In this document: positions 50,946-62,100 of the stretch, piece by piece
Position numbering within the stretch: position 1 is the first letter of the stretch
Layout: each line of letters opens with the position of its first letter
NCBI GenBank assembly: GCA_947471745.1
Contig: CANJKZ010000476.1
Span: 124,001-188,000 of the forward strand
Source: Closterium sp. Naga37s-1
Taxonomy: Eukaryota > Streptophyta > Zygnematophyceae > Desmidiales > Closteriaceae
Direction: 5' to 3'
Length of the DNA stretch: 64,000 nucleotides
Notes under the pieces: model-generated
The model's database searches: none
Seen by the model: the letters and a program-made list of their open reading frames with translations, nothing else
What the model was told of the DNA's origin: nothing
Made by a program: the position numbers and the translations under genes

Positions 50946-51616
50946 TCACCTGGCAATCCCCAGCGCCCACGCGGGCAGAGATGGCGTCTTGGATGCTCAC
51001 GTGTGCGCCCCTCTCCCACTCGTCCTCTCCACATTACCTGCCAGTCAACCCCACTCCCCACTCCCCCTCCTCACCTGGCAATCCCCAGCGCCCACGCGGG
51101 CGAAGATGGCGTCTCGAATGCTCACGTGTGAGTACTAACCAGACAACCCTTTCCACCCCTTCCCACTCCTTCCACCTCTTCTCGCCCATACTTCCCTCTA
51201 CTTCCCCCCCTCCACTCCTCACCTGGCAATCGCCAGCGCCCACGCGGGCAAAGATGGCATCTCGAATGCTCATGTGTGCGCCCCTCTCCCACTCGTCCTC
51301 TCCCCTTCACCTGCCAGTCAACCCCACTCCCCACTCCCCCCCCCTCACCTGGCAATCGCCAGCGCCCACGCGGGCAAAGATGGCATCTCGGATGCTCACG
51401 TGTGCACGGGAGCACGGCACGAACGAGCCCACCTGCGCCATCAGCACCACCACTCCCACCTGCGGCACACATGCAGGCGAATGGGCACGCGTGAAGAAGA
51501 GGGGGAGGAGGAGGACATGTTTTGGACATAGAGGGAGATTGGTCCCTTGAAAATCACCACTCTCGTCTGTGGTGAAGCGGGCCAAGGAGGTGCTTGGATG
51601 CAATCGAAGGTAAACA

Positions 51617-51679
51617 ATACCACTACCACTACCACTACCACTACCACTACCACTACCACTACCACTACCACTACCACTA
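51617..51679. repeat. CCACTA hexamer repeat in MSH2-II
   Basis: About ten units, longer than its counterpart at 37668-37695. Confidence 0.92.
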
Positions 51680-52084
51680 TTGAAGGCTCGCATGCTAGCT
51701 ACCACTGCCAGCATTTCCTGGAGGGGACTATAAATTTCATCCGTTCTGTATGCTCGGTTTCATTTCCTAATCGCCGCAGATTTAAGTTCGCGCACCTAGT
51801 CACACGCAGCTTTTCTCGAAAGGCAACGCACCTAACCCATGGAATTTGTCTCGTTGTCCTAAGATCAACAAGAGTTGATGGAAGTAAGGCCTCCGCAGCC
51901 CACCTATCCGCTACTGACAGCTCCCGCACCAAGTCACGCGCAGCTCTTCTCGACAAGCAACGCACCTGGCGAATGAACGTTGACTTGCCGCCCATGTTGG
52001 GCCCCGTGATTATTTGAAACCAGCTGTGACCTCTCTCCTGGTGTGGAGGGGTGGTGGGTGGGTGATGGGTGCATGGGTGGTGGG

Positions 52085-52310
52085 TGAGTGAGTGATTGGG
52101 TGAGTGAGTGAGTGAGTGAGTGAATGAGTGAGTGAGTGAGTGAGTGGGTGAGTGACTGAGTGAGTGGGAGGGTGGAATGCCCTTGGGGCTGGTCACTGGT
52201 CGTAAAGATGCAATGCCATACGAAGGGGTGCTGTGGAGTGACGTGGGGTGCAATGCTGATGGGTGCAGATGGGTGCAGATGGGTGCAGATGGGTGCAGAC
52301 GGGTGCACAT
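52085..52310. repeat. GAGT tetramer and GGGTGCAGAT decamer repeats
   Basis: A (GAGT)n-like tract at about 52085-52165 and five GGGTGCAGAT-type units at about 52258-52305, in the intron upstream of the Walker A exon. Confidence 0.88.
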
Positions 52311-52592
52311 AGGAGCAAACCCGAGCACATGGCAGCAGGATGGGAGCAGATAGCAGAAGACGGTGGAACCCCACTCACGGGGAATGGGGGAAGGGAACGC
52401 ACCATCCCTGTGTTGTGAAATTGTTGGGGATGAAGCTAAAACGTCATGCTGCACCTCCATTCATGGGTGGGATGATCACCATGATAGCAGCTAAGAATCA
52501 CTTCTGATTCTTTGAGACTCAAGGAAAATCTCTTTTGAGACTGATGAAATCTCTCAAAAGCGCCAGAGAAGAAAATCATGTGAAGGGACCTA

Positions 52593-52648
52593 CTTTTGAG
52601 ACGTCTCAAAGGTAGAATCACTTTTGAAACGTCTCAGAATTCTCAAAG
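52593..52648. repeat. Double palindrome at a duplication junction
   Basis: CTTTTGAGACGTCTCAAAG (52593-52611), then CTTTTGAAACGTCTCAGAAT with TCTCAAAG. Direct copies of about 30 bp (GCGCCAGAGAAGA...GAAGGGAC) flank it at 52560-52589 and 52649-52678. Confidence 0.87.
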
Positions 52649-53004
52649 GCGCCAGAGAAGAGAATCACGTGAAGGGACACGCACCAGGCGGCAGTGGTTG
52701 GGAATGAAGCTGACGTCATCCTGCACCTCCACACATGGGTGCCGGCTGTCCTCCAACACTAGGCCGCCCTCCTCCTGCATGCCATGCCGTGCCATGTCAT
52801 GTGTGCCACGGATGTCATGCAATGTATGCCATGCCATGCCATCATCCCATGACATCATCCCATGCCATCCCATGCCATGCCATGTGATGCGCCAAGAGAT
52901 AGGAACAACGAGGAAGAGGAAGGATGAGGGGAGAGGATGGAAAAAGTGGAAAAATAGCGGCAGGGCAAATATGGAAGGCAATAAGGCACGGGAGCAACAG
53001 GTCA

Positions 53005-53026
53005 TTTTTTTAGTCGACTAAAAAAA
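53005..53026. repeat. Palindrome at a duplication junction
   Basis: TTTTTTTAGTCGACTAAAAAAA is a perfect palindrome. Direct copies of about 36 bp flank it (52969-53004 and 53029-53064). Confidence 0.9.
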
Positions 53027-53119
53027 AAATATGGAAGGGAAAAGGGCATGGGAGCAACAGGTCACTGGCCCACGCCGCAACTTGCAAGCTTGCAAGGCAC
53101 ACATTTAGCGCTCCAAGGA

Positions 53120-53225
53120 ACGCGTAAAAAAAAAAAAAAAAAAACAAACAAACAAAAAAAAAAAAAAACAAAAAAAAAACAAAACAAAAAAAAAAAAAAC
53201 AAAAAAAAACAAACAAAAAAACGAT
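53120..53225. repeat. A-rich tract
   Basis: Over 100 bp of A with scattered C (AAACAAAC type). It is much shorter at the matching place in MSH2-I (about 39300-39312). Confidence 0.9.
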
Positions 53226-53424
53226 AAAAATCATCTCACCAGCCCGAGATGGAGGGTTGGACGTAGGGAGTGGGTGCCGAAGCTGCGAGCTCAGCAAAGC
53301 CTTGAAGCACGTCCATTTTGGCTATGAGCGCTGCCACGCCCTCGAACACCTGTTGGCATGTAGGGTGGGGATGAAGGCAACGCGCATAGGTTGGGGGTTG
53401 AGTGATGTGCATGATGTGTGTGCA

Positions 53425-53780
53425 AAGCCAAAGCCCTGAAGCACGTCCATTTCGGCAATCAGTGCTGCCACGCCCTCAAAAACCTGTTGGCACGCCAAGT
53501 CATTCGCAAATCACACGATGTGTGCATTGGAAATCCATTTGTCATTCACCATCCAAACCACATGCCCTGAAGCACGTCCGTCTTGGCGATTGGTGCTGCC
53601 ACGCCCTCAAACACCTGTGCCATGCAGGGGAATGAAGGCAATGCGGTTGATGTGTGTTGGGTGTTGAGAAGACTCCAAAGCCAAAGCCAACATCCAACAA
53701 GCCAACATGCGCTTCAAGCCAAATCCTGAAGTGCGCCCATCTCGCATGAGCGATGCCACGGCATCAAACACCTGTTGCCA
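53425..53780 (-). repeat. Three extra copies of the MSH2 exon VFEGVAALIAEMDVLQGF
   Basis: Copies at about 53428-53484, 53560-53615 and 53722-53775, besides the one at 53240-53349. Each keeps the ACAG acceptor side and loses the 3' end. MSH2-I has two (39382-39462 and 39545-39602). Confidence 0.82.
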
Positions 53781-54023
53781 TGACCGGCAATGCGCATGTA
53801 TGATGAGTGCGTCCAGATAGCTGTTATGCAAAGTTGTGCAAAGATGATGAGGCGCACATGGGACGGACATGTTGTGCACAGTTCAGACTTGAAAATTCTG
53901 AGAAACGATACCCCCAAACCCATCTCTCACCTCCAAGAACGTCTGTGCCACTTCCACCACCTTGTTCACCAGCTCCCGCTGAGCCGCCATGGACGAATCC
54001 GTGAGCGCCACAAAACCCTCCAT

Positions 54024-54573
54024 CTGAAGCATCGCTGGTCACCCTAAACCCCCTAAACCTTGAACCCAATATCTCTTATCCCGTTTTTCACCTCCAAGAA
54101 GGTCTGCGCCACTTCCACCCCCTTGTTCACCAGCTCCCGCTGAGCCGTAACTGAAACCACCTTGTCCTGCTGCTTTATTTTATTAGCCGTTGAAACCAAT
54201 GTTTTAGGAATTTATGGGAAAGACGAATGGACACGGAGGCTTTCTGGTAATCTATGCCGTACAGCAACAAATTATACCTTAGGATTGACGCGTGAATCGG
54301 CGTGATGGACAAAGTCTCTGCTGCTGACCTTCTCTGCTGACCTGAAAATAACTGGTAGGGAGGCCTCGTTCTGCTGTCATTTCATTAGTGAATCATATTG
54401 GCTAAACAACAGGTTTTATTGATAGGTGCAAACATCAAAACCATCAGGCGGTCCCTGCACCCGTTACAGGCGCCTAATCACCCACCTGCACTCTTATTCT
54501 TGCACCAACACCACCACAAGCAATGGCAGTGCTAAGGAACTTTTCAAGAAAATATGCACGCTCATTCGCTTCC
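54024..54573. other. 5' edge of MSH2-II and spacer to CHRD5
   Basis: It contains a second partial exon copy at about 54091-54140 and then sequence nearly identical to 45250-45646, including GGAATTTATGGGAAAGACGAATGG. No coding signal. Confidence 0.6.
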
Positions 54574-55289
54574 CTACTCCTTTGCAAACTGACCACGCAC
54601 GGCGCCATCGGGAAACCGCTTAGTGTGGATATTACCGTAATGTCCGCTAGGCTTCTTAACAATATCCTTAAGAGCCTTCAGCAGTGAATCCGATCGACCT
54701 TCCTTGTTTTTCCCAAGAGAGCCTTCACAGCGCCACTCCATGTCGCCCTTCTTCTCGTAATGGCAAGGCAGGTCCAGCAGCACGTCGCCGTTCTTCCCCT
54801 TCTCCCCCGTGTGCACGTGCGTCTTGGTGGGCGGCATCTCACCCTTCAGCCAGCTGGTTTTCACCGTGTACTTCACCCACTTAGGCTTGTCGTCGTCCCT
54901 GAATGGCGATGACGCCAGGGGTAGAATTATCATAAAATCACGCACGAAGGTAAAGGGATAATCAGTGAAATGCCACGAGAGAATATGTGAACAAAGAAAT
55001 AAAAATTGTGAACACGAGATTTGGTTTGCCGATTATGTGTTCCTCACTTGCGAACACGCCGCGTGGTACCAACTATAATCGGAAGTACTACCACGCGCGT
55101 TACCAACAATGCTCACATGTAAGCTATGAGTCGACTCATAAGTCACCTTCATCATTGCGCGTGCTACTCACATGTAGATGCTCAGTTTCGTGTACACGAT
55201 GCCGCGGCTGTCACCGACGGCGTTCTTAGCGGCTTTAGAGTCGTTCTTGGGAACCTCGTTCGCTCCCAACAGCTTTGCTGAGAACGTAT
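54574..55289 (-). pseudogene. CHRD5: 3' exons of a CHRD-domain gene cut by a retroelement
   Basis: Exon 4 (54574-54898, MPPTKTHVHTGEKGKNGDVL, YGNIHTKRFPDGAVRGQFAKE) and exon 3 (55172-55289, LLGANEVPKNDSKAAKNAVGD) are open, in phase with each other, and the closest match to CHRD2. Intron 2 is entered by element D at 55309, so exons 1 and 2 and the promoter, if they survive, lie right of the window, behind at least two stacked retroelements. Since CHRD2 tolerates a retroelement in an intron, function cannot be ruled out but is unlikely. Confidence 0.83.
55125..55140. repeat. Palindrome in CHRD5 intron 3
   Basis: TATGAGTCGACTCATA is perfect. It lies between GCTCACATGT and CTACTCACATGT, similar flanks. 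Confidence 0.8.
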
Positions 55290-55308
55290 CTGATGAGGTG
55301 AGAGTGAA

Positions 55309-55895
55309 TGAAGGAATATATTAGAGAGAGCGTAGCGATAGCGCGAGAGTTTCTGCTATGAACGATGTTGCGCCAGCAACTCGGTAGAGTTTCGGTTGTG
55401 CTCGTGTTCAAACGACTATGTGAGAATCCAAGTAGCAATTGTAATAGCACTATGAAGTTCATACAAGCAAACACACAAGATTGATATAGGCTACGGGAAG
55501 GTTTCACAAAGTTGGCGTGGCGCTGCGGAGTAACCCAACCCCACGAAAGTGGTGTGTGGGTGAGCGAACGCGCCTCGCCAATTTCCCAACCCAACTCAGC
55601 AGGGAAGTCAATGCCAAGCACGCCGTTTCTCCCAGCACAGCTAGAAATGGCGAGACTCACAGAGAACCACCCATAACTCCCAAGACAACCACGCATTTCC
55701 CAAGAAACATACCCACGACTTCCCTAAGCTAGCACCACCCCAGCAATGACTTCATTAGAGTTGCCGTAGTCGCTCGTCGTCAACACGCAACCATCGTAGT
55801 CATAGGGTCGGTGCTGGGTAGCTCGTAGTCTTGGTCGTAAACCTGCCAAGTCAAGCATATCGTGAGGGCCCTTGCTGTCGTAGGGCCCTCTAACA
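55309..55895 (-). repeat. 3' LTR of element D
   Basis: 587 bp with TG...CA ends. The left flank GTGAA (55304-55308) is the likely target-site duplication. Confidence 0.85.
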
Positions 55896-56088
55896 CTCCC
55901 CTGCCATACTACAGCAAGGCCCTTTATAATCACAGGGCATGTATACACACATACACACCATAACAAAGGGACACACACACAAACGAAGCACTCTCAAAGT
56001 GCAAACACGCACCGCACCAGCCATGGATAGGCCATGGCACCATCACCATCATGGAGTGTCTAGGTCTCACTCCCCTCGCTCGAGAGCC

Positions 56089-58290
56089 TCACCTGCCCCA
56101 CAGCCTCGAAGCAACGGCTGAAGGCGGGGAAATGCAACGCCTTTGTAAGGTAGTCAGCAGGCTGCTCGCTCGAGGGATGTATTGCAGCTGCAGCTTCCTA
56201 CGCTTGACCATGTGCTGCAGCCACATGTGGCGACGCTCCATGTGCTTGAGGCTCCCCTTGAGCCCCATGCCACCTGCCACTGAAATGGCGGAGGAGTTAT
56301 CCACAAAGAGAGTCGTGGGCTCCTCACTCCTCAGCAGTTGAAATTCTGCCAGCAGGAAGCGCAGCCTGCGCGCCTCCTTCCCAGCCTCCACATCAGCAAC
56401 ATACTCAGACTCAGTGGAGGAGAGGGTGGCGCAACGAATCCTCTGGCTCGCCCAAGAGACAGCGGCACCTCCGAGCACAAAGACATAGCCACCAGTGCTG
56501 GTCCTGTTCTGCTTGTCCCCTGCATCATCAGCATCGGCGTAGCACACCAGGTCCAAGGACTCCGGCCCACCACCAAACTCCAGCGCCACATCCCTGCTCC
56601 CCACCAAGTACGCCAAGCACCGGTCCAACTCCTTCCAGTGCTGATCACTCCGCACAGTCTGGCCCGACCCCAGCTTGCTGTAGGCGAACGAGATGTCGGG
56701 ACGGGTGGTACAGGCCGCGAACTGCAAGGATCCCACCTTCTGCCTGTACTCCTCCTCCTGGCGAGACTGCCATCCCACATCCTCGAAGGTCTGCACACTG
56801 AAAGGGTCAGAGGAAAGAGGGGTGCGAGGCACTCGCAGCGGCTGCTCCCCGTCGAAGAAGCGCCTATGGACCTTGTCCACATAGGCTCCCTGGTGCAGCC
56901 ACAGCCTCCTCGTAGGCCTGTCCCGGATCAGCTGCAACCCCAAATACTTCTCCACAGGGCTAATCTCCCGCAGTTGAAACGCACTCTGGAGCAGGTCACG
57001 CAGCTCCCCCAGCATGCTCTGACTGCGGCTGGCAGCAAGCAAATCATCCACATACACCAGCAGCCAGCACATCTCCCCCTCAGCATCACTCTTGAAGTAG
57101 AGAGCCTCATCCACTTGGCTCTTCTTCCATCCAGCCCCAAGCAGCACCCCATCCAAGGCCTCATACCATAGCATTGGGCTCTGCTTGAGCCCATACAGAC
57201 TCTTCACCAACTTACAGACACGAGGAGTCCCATCCTCGTAGTAGCTCGGCTGCTCCATGTAAAGGTCTCGGTCCAGCACGCCATGGAGGAACGCGTTCTT
57301 CACATCCAGCTGCATCAGGTCCAAATCAAGTGCAGCCGCAATCGCCAGAAGCACACGCGCCGTCACATAGCTTCCCACAGGGGCGTACGTCTCCTCATAG
57401 TCCACCCCTGCCACCTGTGTGAACCCCTTCACCACCAGCCTCGCCTTCTCACGCTCCACTATCCCATCCGGTCGGAACTTGGTGTTCAAAATCCAGCGGT
57501 TCTTCATCACATTCACCCCTGGCGGACGCGGAACCATCTCCCACGCCCCCTGCTCAATCAAGCTCCGCATCTCCTCATCCATCACCTCCTTCACCTTGTC
57601 TCCCTTCCAGCAGCCCAAGGCCTCCTTCACTGTCATTTTCGCTATGTCCCACTGCCTCTCAGGGTCGGCTGCCACGTCCGGGTCCAGGTCAGTCCACTCC
57701 TCGTCCTCCTCCTCGTCATCCAAATCCGCCGGCTCAATCACTACTGCCCAAGCGTATCGAACAGGCGGGACACCACGAGTGATGCGAGTGGAGCGACGCA
57801 GCGGTGCAGTGGTCGTCCCAGAAATCAACACACGACCACCATCTCTAATTCCCCACATCTCCTGCTCCCCTGTCTGCGGCTCCCCTGTCTGCTGCTCCCC
57901 AATCTGCTCCTCCCCTATCTGCTGCTCCCCAATCTGCTGCTCCCCTGTCTGCTGTTCCCCTGTCTCCTGCCCCCCACTCTGCTGCACTCCATCCATGCTG
58001 CTCTCGTCCTGCAGCTGCTCAGTCACAAGGCGCTGCCCGTCGGTGATCATCACAGACGGCGACACCATTGTCCCCCCCTCACCGACGGGCGGCGCCGTGG
58101 ACGACGAAGAGGAGGGTGGGGCAGGTGCAGGAGGGATGGAGGGTGGAAGAGGAGAGGGAATAACAGGAGGAGGAGGGGTAGCCAAGGGGGGTGAGGATGC
58201 GGTAGGAGGAACCACACGAGGGTAAACAGTAGGAGGAGGTGGGGTGGGGACTGAGGTAGGGACATAGGGCATAGCAGGAGGTGCGACCAC
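56089..58290 (-). pseudogene. Element D RT and RNase H (5' part displaced)
   Basis: The 733-codon frame begins in the Pro-rich linker after integrase, has a Gln/Glu repeat (TGEQQIGEQQ, 57850-57990), then RT (NRWILNTKFRPDGIVEREKA, LDVKNAFLHGVL, SLYGLKQSPMLWYEAL, catalytic LLVYVDDLL) and RNase H (CYADADDAGDKQNRTSTGGY, TLSSTESEYVADVEAG, LFVDNSSAISVA). The usual ADMLTK-type C-terminus is replaced by ASSLLTTLQRRCISPP, a terminal frame change. RT itself is intact, which makes this the second RT source in the window. Confidence 0.88.
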
Positions 58291-58293
58291 TTC

Positions 58294-59112
58294 TGTTGGT
58301 GCAACCCTACGGTTTGCACTCGGCTTGTTGTCCGTATGCGTGAATGTGTGTGTGTATGGAATGGTATGAGGGCATGGGATAATATATATTTCATGCTTAT
58401 AATTGTGTGTGAATGTTGAGTCATGATGTCGAGTGTGTGTGTCGAGTCAATAGCGAGTTATCGCTAGACGCGTGTTACGCGGTCGTTTGTGTCTCGCGCG
58501 CGATTTCTATTTTGTCGTGCGCGGTTTCTATTTTGTCCTGTGTCGAACGTTCGGCGTGTCGCAGGTGTGTGCAGCAGACCCATCAAGAACTCAAGGATGA
58601 GTTTGTGATGAAGAGCCCGAGCCTTGGTGTCAAGCCTCAAGTGATTTCGAAGCTTGCCAAAAGGGTACACCTCAAGATATTGAAGATAGTTACATTACTT
58701 TGTGTAGTGTAACATTTCACTTGGTGTAGGCCCTAGTGAAGGGTAGTTTCGAGACCCTTCGTGATTGGGGACAGTGTGGCACTGTTCCACATCACTGTAC
58801 CTCGGCTCTTGGGGTTTGTAGGAGCTGGGAGTCATTCCCAACTCGTAACTCTTCCTATCTTGTGTTCTAAGACTATAGTGGCTGCCATAGTACCGTTCGT
58901 TCAAATCGACGCTGTGTCGTCAATTCTTGATCAAATTGTGCAATCTAAATTGCTAATTGTAGACGACGTGAAGACGCTCCAGATCCAATTTGAATCAAGT
59001 CATTTGCAGCTGTGAGCAGAACGCTATCAACGTTTGAAGCCGCTGTGCAGAAATCCGTCTGTGCTCTCTATCTTTCGTTTTAGGCACATTCAAGCCTATT
59101 GTGACTATAACA
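58294..59112 (+). repeat. 5' LTR of element E
   Basis: About 819 bp. The end is set by the primer-binding site; the exact last base is uncertain by a few positions. Confidence 0.82.
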
Positions 59113-59146
59113 AGTGGTATCAGAGCCCCTTGGAGCAGTTTCGACA

Positions 59147-62100
59147 ATGTCTGGACCTGAGGAAAGGGGTGGCAGAGGTGCTGGTGGCAGTGGAGAAGCT
59201 CAAGCTCAAGGCCAACCCCGTGATTCAGCCATGGCGCCCATGCAACCAAGTCTTGGCCCACCTAGGGATGAGCCTAGGGTGTTTGGGCTTGACAAGTTCA
59301 ACGGTGACAACTTTGCTGAATGGTCCTTCAAGATGGAGAACATCTTTGACCACTATGACCTGCTGGAGGTGATGGAAGGAACGGAGAAGCGCCCCGAGAA
59401 CGACCCGGAGAAGAGCCCGTGGGTGCGGAAGAGCGCACAAGGCTATCTCTTACTTGGGCAAGCGTTGGGGAGCAGTCAGATCCGTCACATCAAGCCATTC
59501 CAGCGTGAACCAGAGAAAGGACCAAAGGCATGGGCTGCTCTCAAGGGTGTACATGCTCCTGCAACAGCGGCGGTAGCGGTGGTGTTGGAACGGCAAATGG
59601 CGGCACTTCGAATTGAAGAAGACGAAGCGGTTGAAGAAGGGGTGCAGAAATTCTTCGACTTGTTGACGCGGCTTGAGGGAGCTGATTTGAACTACAGTGA
59701 GCTCCAAAAGAAGACCAAGTTGCTGGCCTTACTCCCAGAGTCATGGTCCTCGCTCATCATCAACTTTAATCGCGACTTGCCCCGCCTCTCGCTTGAAGAC
59801 GTGAAGCGAGCTATCCTTCAAGAGGATTTCCGCCGCCGTGAGTTGGCGAGTGCGGATGGCGCTGGGGCAGCGAGCATCGGCCGTGGATATGGTCGAGGAA
59901 GAGGCAGAGGACGAGGGGGAGGAAGGTTTGGTGGCAGCAACTTCGGCGGAGGCCGCAGGAGTGGCGGTTACGGCAGCGACGACAAGAGCTACGGACGCGG
60001 TCGCGGCCGATTCGACGGCGAGTGTCACTATTGCCACAAGAGCGGACACATGTGGCGCGACTGCTACAAACTCCCTGATGGTTGGACCCCTGCTCAAGGC
60101 CAAGAGGGTAGAGGAGCAGGAGGAGGGAGAGGACGAGGCCATGGAGGCCGTGGCGGTCGCGGTGGCGGAGCTGCAAACATGAAGAGCGGAGACAACGACA
60201 AGGACCCGAGCGACGATCGATACCCGGGTCTATTCTACTTCGTGTCGACGCAAGTACCGGCTGGTCCAGAGAAGGATGAAGGCTTTGAGGAGCCAGCAGC
60301 TGTGGGGAAGGTGACCCTACACCCCCTGGACTATTGGGTGATTGATAGTGGCGCTACCTATAGCATGACACCTCGCCCGGACTTGCTCACCGAACTCGAG
60401 CCGTCGCCGGTGAAGCATGTCACATCGGCTTTGGGGCAGCGAGCAGAGGTGAAAGGCATGGGCAAGGCCATGTTCAAGGGTGCTGATGGGAAGATGGTGG
60501 GCCTCAAGAACGTGCTTTGGGTGCCCAGCCTTGCTGCAAACCTGATTTCCGTGCGGCGGTTGGCAAAGGCCGGCATGGACACGAACTCGAAGGGAGCCAA
60601 GACCTACACCGCAAGGCTTGGCGATCGAATTCTTTGGGACCTTCATGAGGACAGGGATGTCTACAACGAGATGTGGCAGATCCCAGTGGTCCCTATGCCT
60701 AAGGAGAGGCAAGTGGCAGCAAGCATCAGCACCAAGGATGGAGCGGTCGGTAGCGACGATGGCGCGAACGGTCGCGCTAAGGAGAATGAGCTCAAGAAGA
60801 GCAAACCTGGAGGGACCAGCAAGTTTAGTGAACCTAAGGAGAGTGGTGCAGCAACCAAGGAGCAGCAAAAGGGTGAGGAGAACCCAGAGGCAGCAGCGGA
60901 GGAGGACTACGGAGAGAGTATGTGGGGCGCTATTGCGAGCGCGGCATTCTCCAATCCAACTTCGGCTACGGGGGAGTGTGATTGGCTCACCTTGCATCGG
61001 CGCATGGGGCATGTGGCCCTGCCCATCTTGCAGCAGCTAGTGAAGAATGAGATGGTTGCTGGCATACGTGTGAAGGGGGAGCCGGATGAGGTGCTTGGCT
61101 GCCCGACGTGCATTCAAGCCAAGTTCACCCGGTTTCCGTTCCCTAGTTCGGAGGCAACGGCAAAGGCACCGCTTGATGAGGTGGTGATGGACGTGGTGGG
61201 CCCCCTGAAGCTTGGAGCTGCTGGAGCTGAGTATTTTCTCACCATTGTCGACGTCTACACCCGCATGACTTGGGTGTACGTGCTGGCCAAGAACAGCGAC
61301 GTGGCTGAAACGTTGAAGACGGATTGGTTCCCGATGGTGGAGCGGCAACAAGACCGTCTAGTCAAGTCAATCCGCACCGATCGAGAGGGAGAGTTCCTGA
61401 GCAAGGAGTTTGGGTTGTGGCTGAAGAAGAATGGTATTCGGCACTCCCTCACCATGCCATACTCCCCTGCAATGAACGGCATCGCCGAGCGAGCGAACCG
61501 CACAATCACGGAGGCGGCACGCGGGTTGCTCATTGAAGCCGGGCTACCCGACTATTTCTGGCCTGATGCGGTGCGGAGCGCGTGTGTGGCCAAGAACAGA
61601 GCCTTGACTCATGTGGGAGCAGACAAATGGGTGCCCTATGTGGAGTGGCTAGGAAGGAAGCCAAAGGTGGATATGCTTCGGGTGTTCGGGTGCATGTGCA
61701 TGGCGCTCGTGCCTAAGCATCTTCGGCACAACAAGCTTGGTGCCAAGGCGGTGTGGGCCGTGCACTTGGGCATGGCTCAAAACAGCAAGGGATGGCTTCT
61801 TTGGGACCCATTCACCAAGAATTTCTTGGTGAGCAGGGACTGCAAGTTCATGGAGAACTTCATGTACAAGGATTGGAAGGCGGAGAATGAGGCGAAGATA
61901 GGTGTGCGGTTTGGGGAGGTGAAGAGTTCCGGTTTGGAGCATGTGGAGCTGCCTTTGGAGCTGAGCAGCGGCAGCACAACCACAAGGCAATCCTCCCCTG
62001 TGAATGGGGGAGAGGAGGCCAATGATGCAGAGGAAGAAGAGGAGGAGGTGCAGCAAGTGAGCGAGCGTGCACCGTCACTCCCTTCCCGTACTACGAGTGC

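Larger units (their letters stand above)
50340..51300 (-). repeat. Six or more copies of the MSH2 exon ending ARVGAGDCQ
   Basis: Copies of the 3' part of this exon with donor (CTCACCTGGCAATC-type, complement) lie at about 50344, 50450-50510, 50565-50625, 50945-51010, 51072-51130 and 51222-51280, before the full exon at 51349-51459. Spacing is about 110-150 bp except where the minisatellite at 50757 intervenes. Confidence 0.85.
48316..54023 (-). pseudogene. MSH2: MSH2-II: 3' half of MSH2 with intact ATPase exons but no 5' half
   Basis: Minus-strand exons: 53931-54023 (AAQRELVNKVVEVAQTFLE), 53240-53349 (VFEGVAALIAKMDVLQGF), 52685-52774 (LVLEDSRHPCVEVQDDVSF), 51966-52037 (Walker A, GPNMGGKSTFIRQ), 51349-51459 ([21 protein letters not shown]), 50089-50215 (Walker B and signature, [14 protein letters not shown]), 49388-49566 (APTLFATHFHELTALE) and 48316-48738 ([16 protein letters not shown]; stop TGA). 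All are open and most junctions are in phase. 53240-53349 to 52685-52774 is off by one base as I read it. The last exon carries an Ala/Gly-rich microsatellite insert. The mismatch-binding half (about 600 residues) is absent: upstream is CHRD5. It is therefore a truncated copy. Confidence 0.83.
55309..58293 (-). mobile_element. Copia-type element D, right part split off by element E
   Basis: Minus-strand element. Its 3' LTR is 55309-55895 (587 bp; TGAAGGAAT... ...CTCTAACA on the plus strand) beside a polypurine tract (complement CTCCCCTGCC at 55896). RT and RNase H follow to 58290. Element E inserted at 58294, between integrase and RT, so gag, protease, integrase and the 5' LTR are beyond the window. 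Confidence 0.9.

Noticed and set aside
56338..58225. Plus-strand frames of 268-303 aa over element D
   Set aside because: Shadows of the minus-strand RT/RNase H frame, which carries all the motifs.
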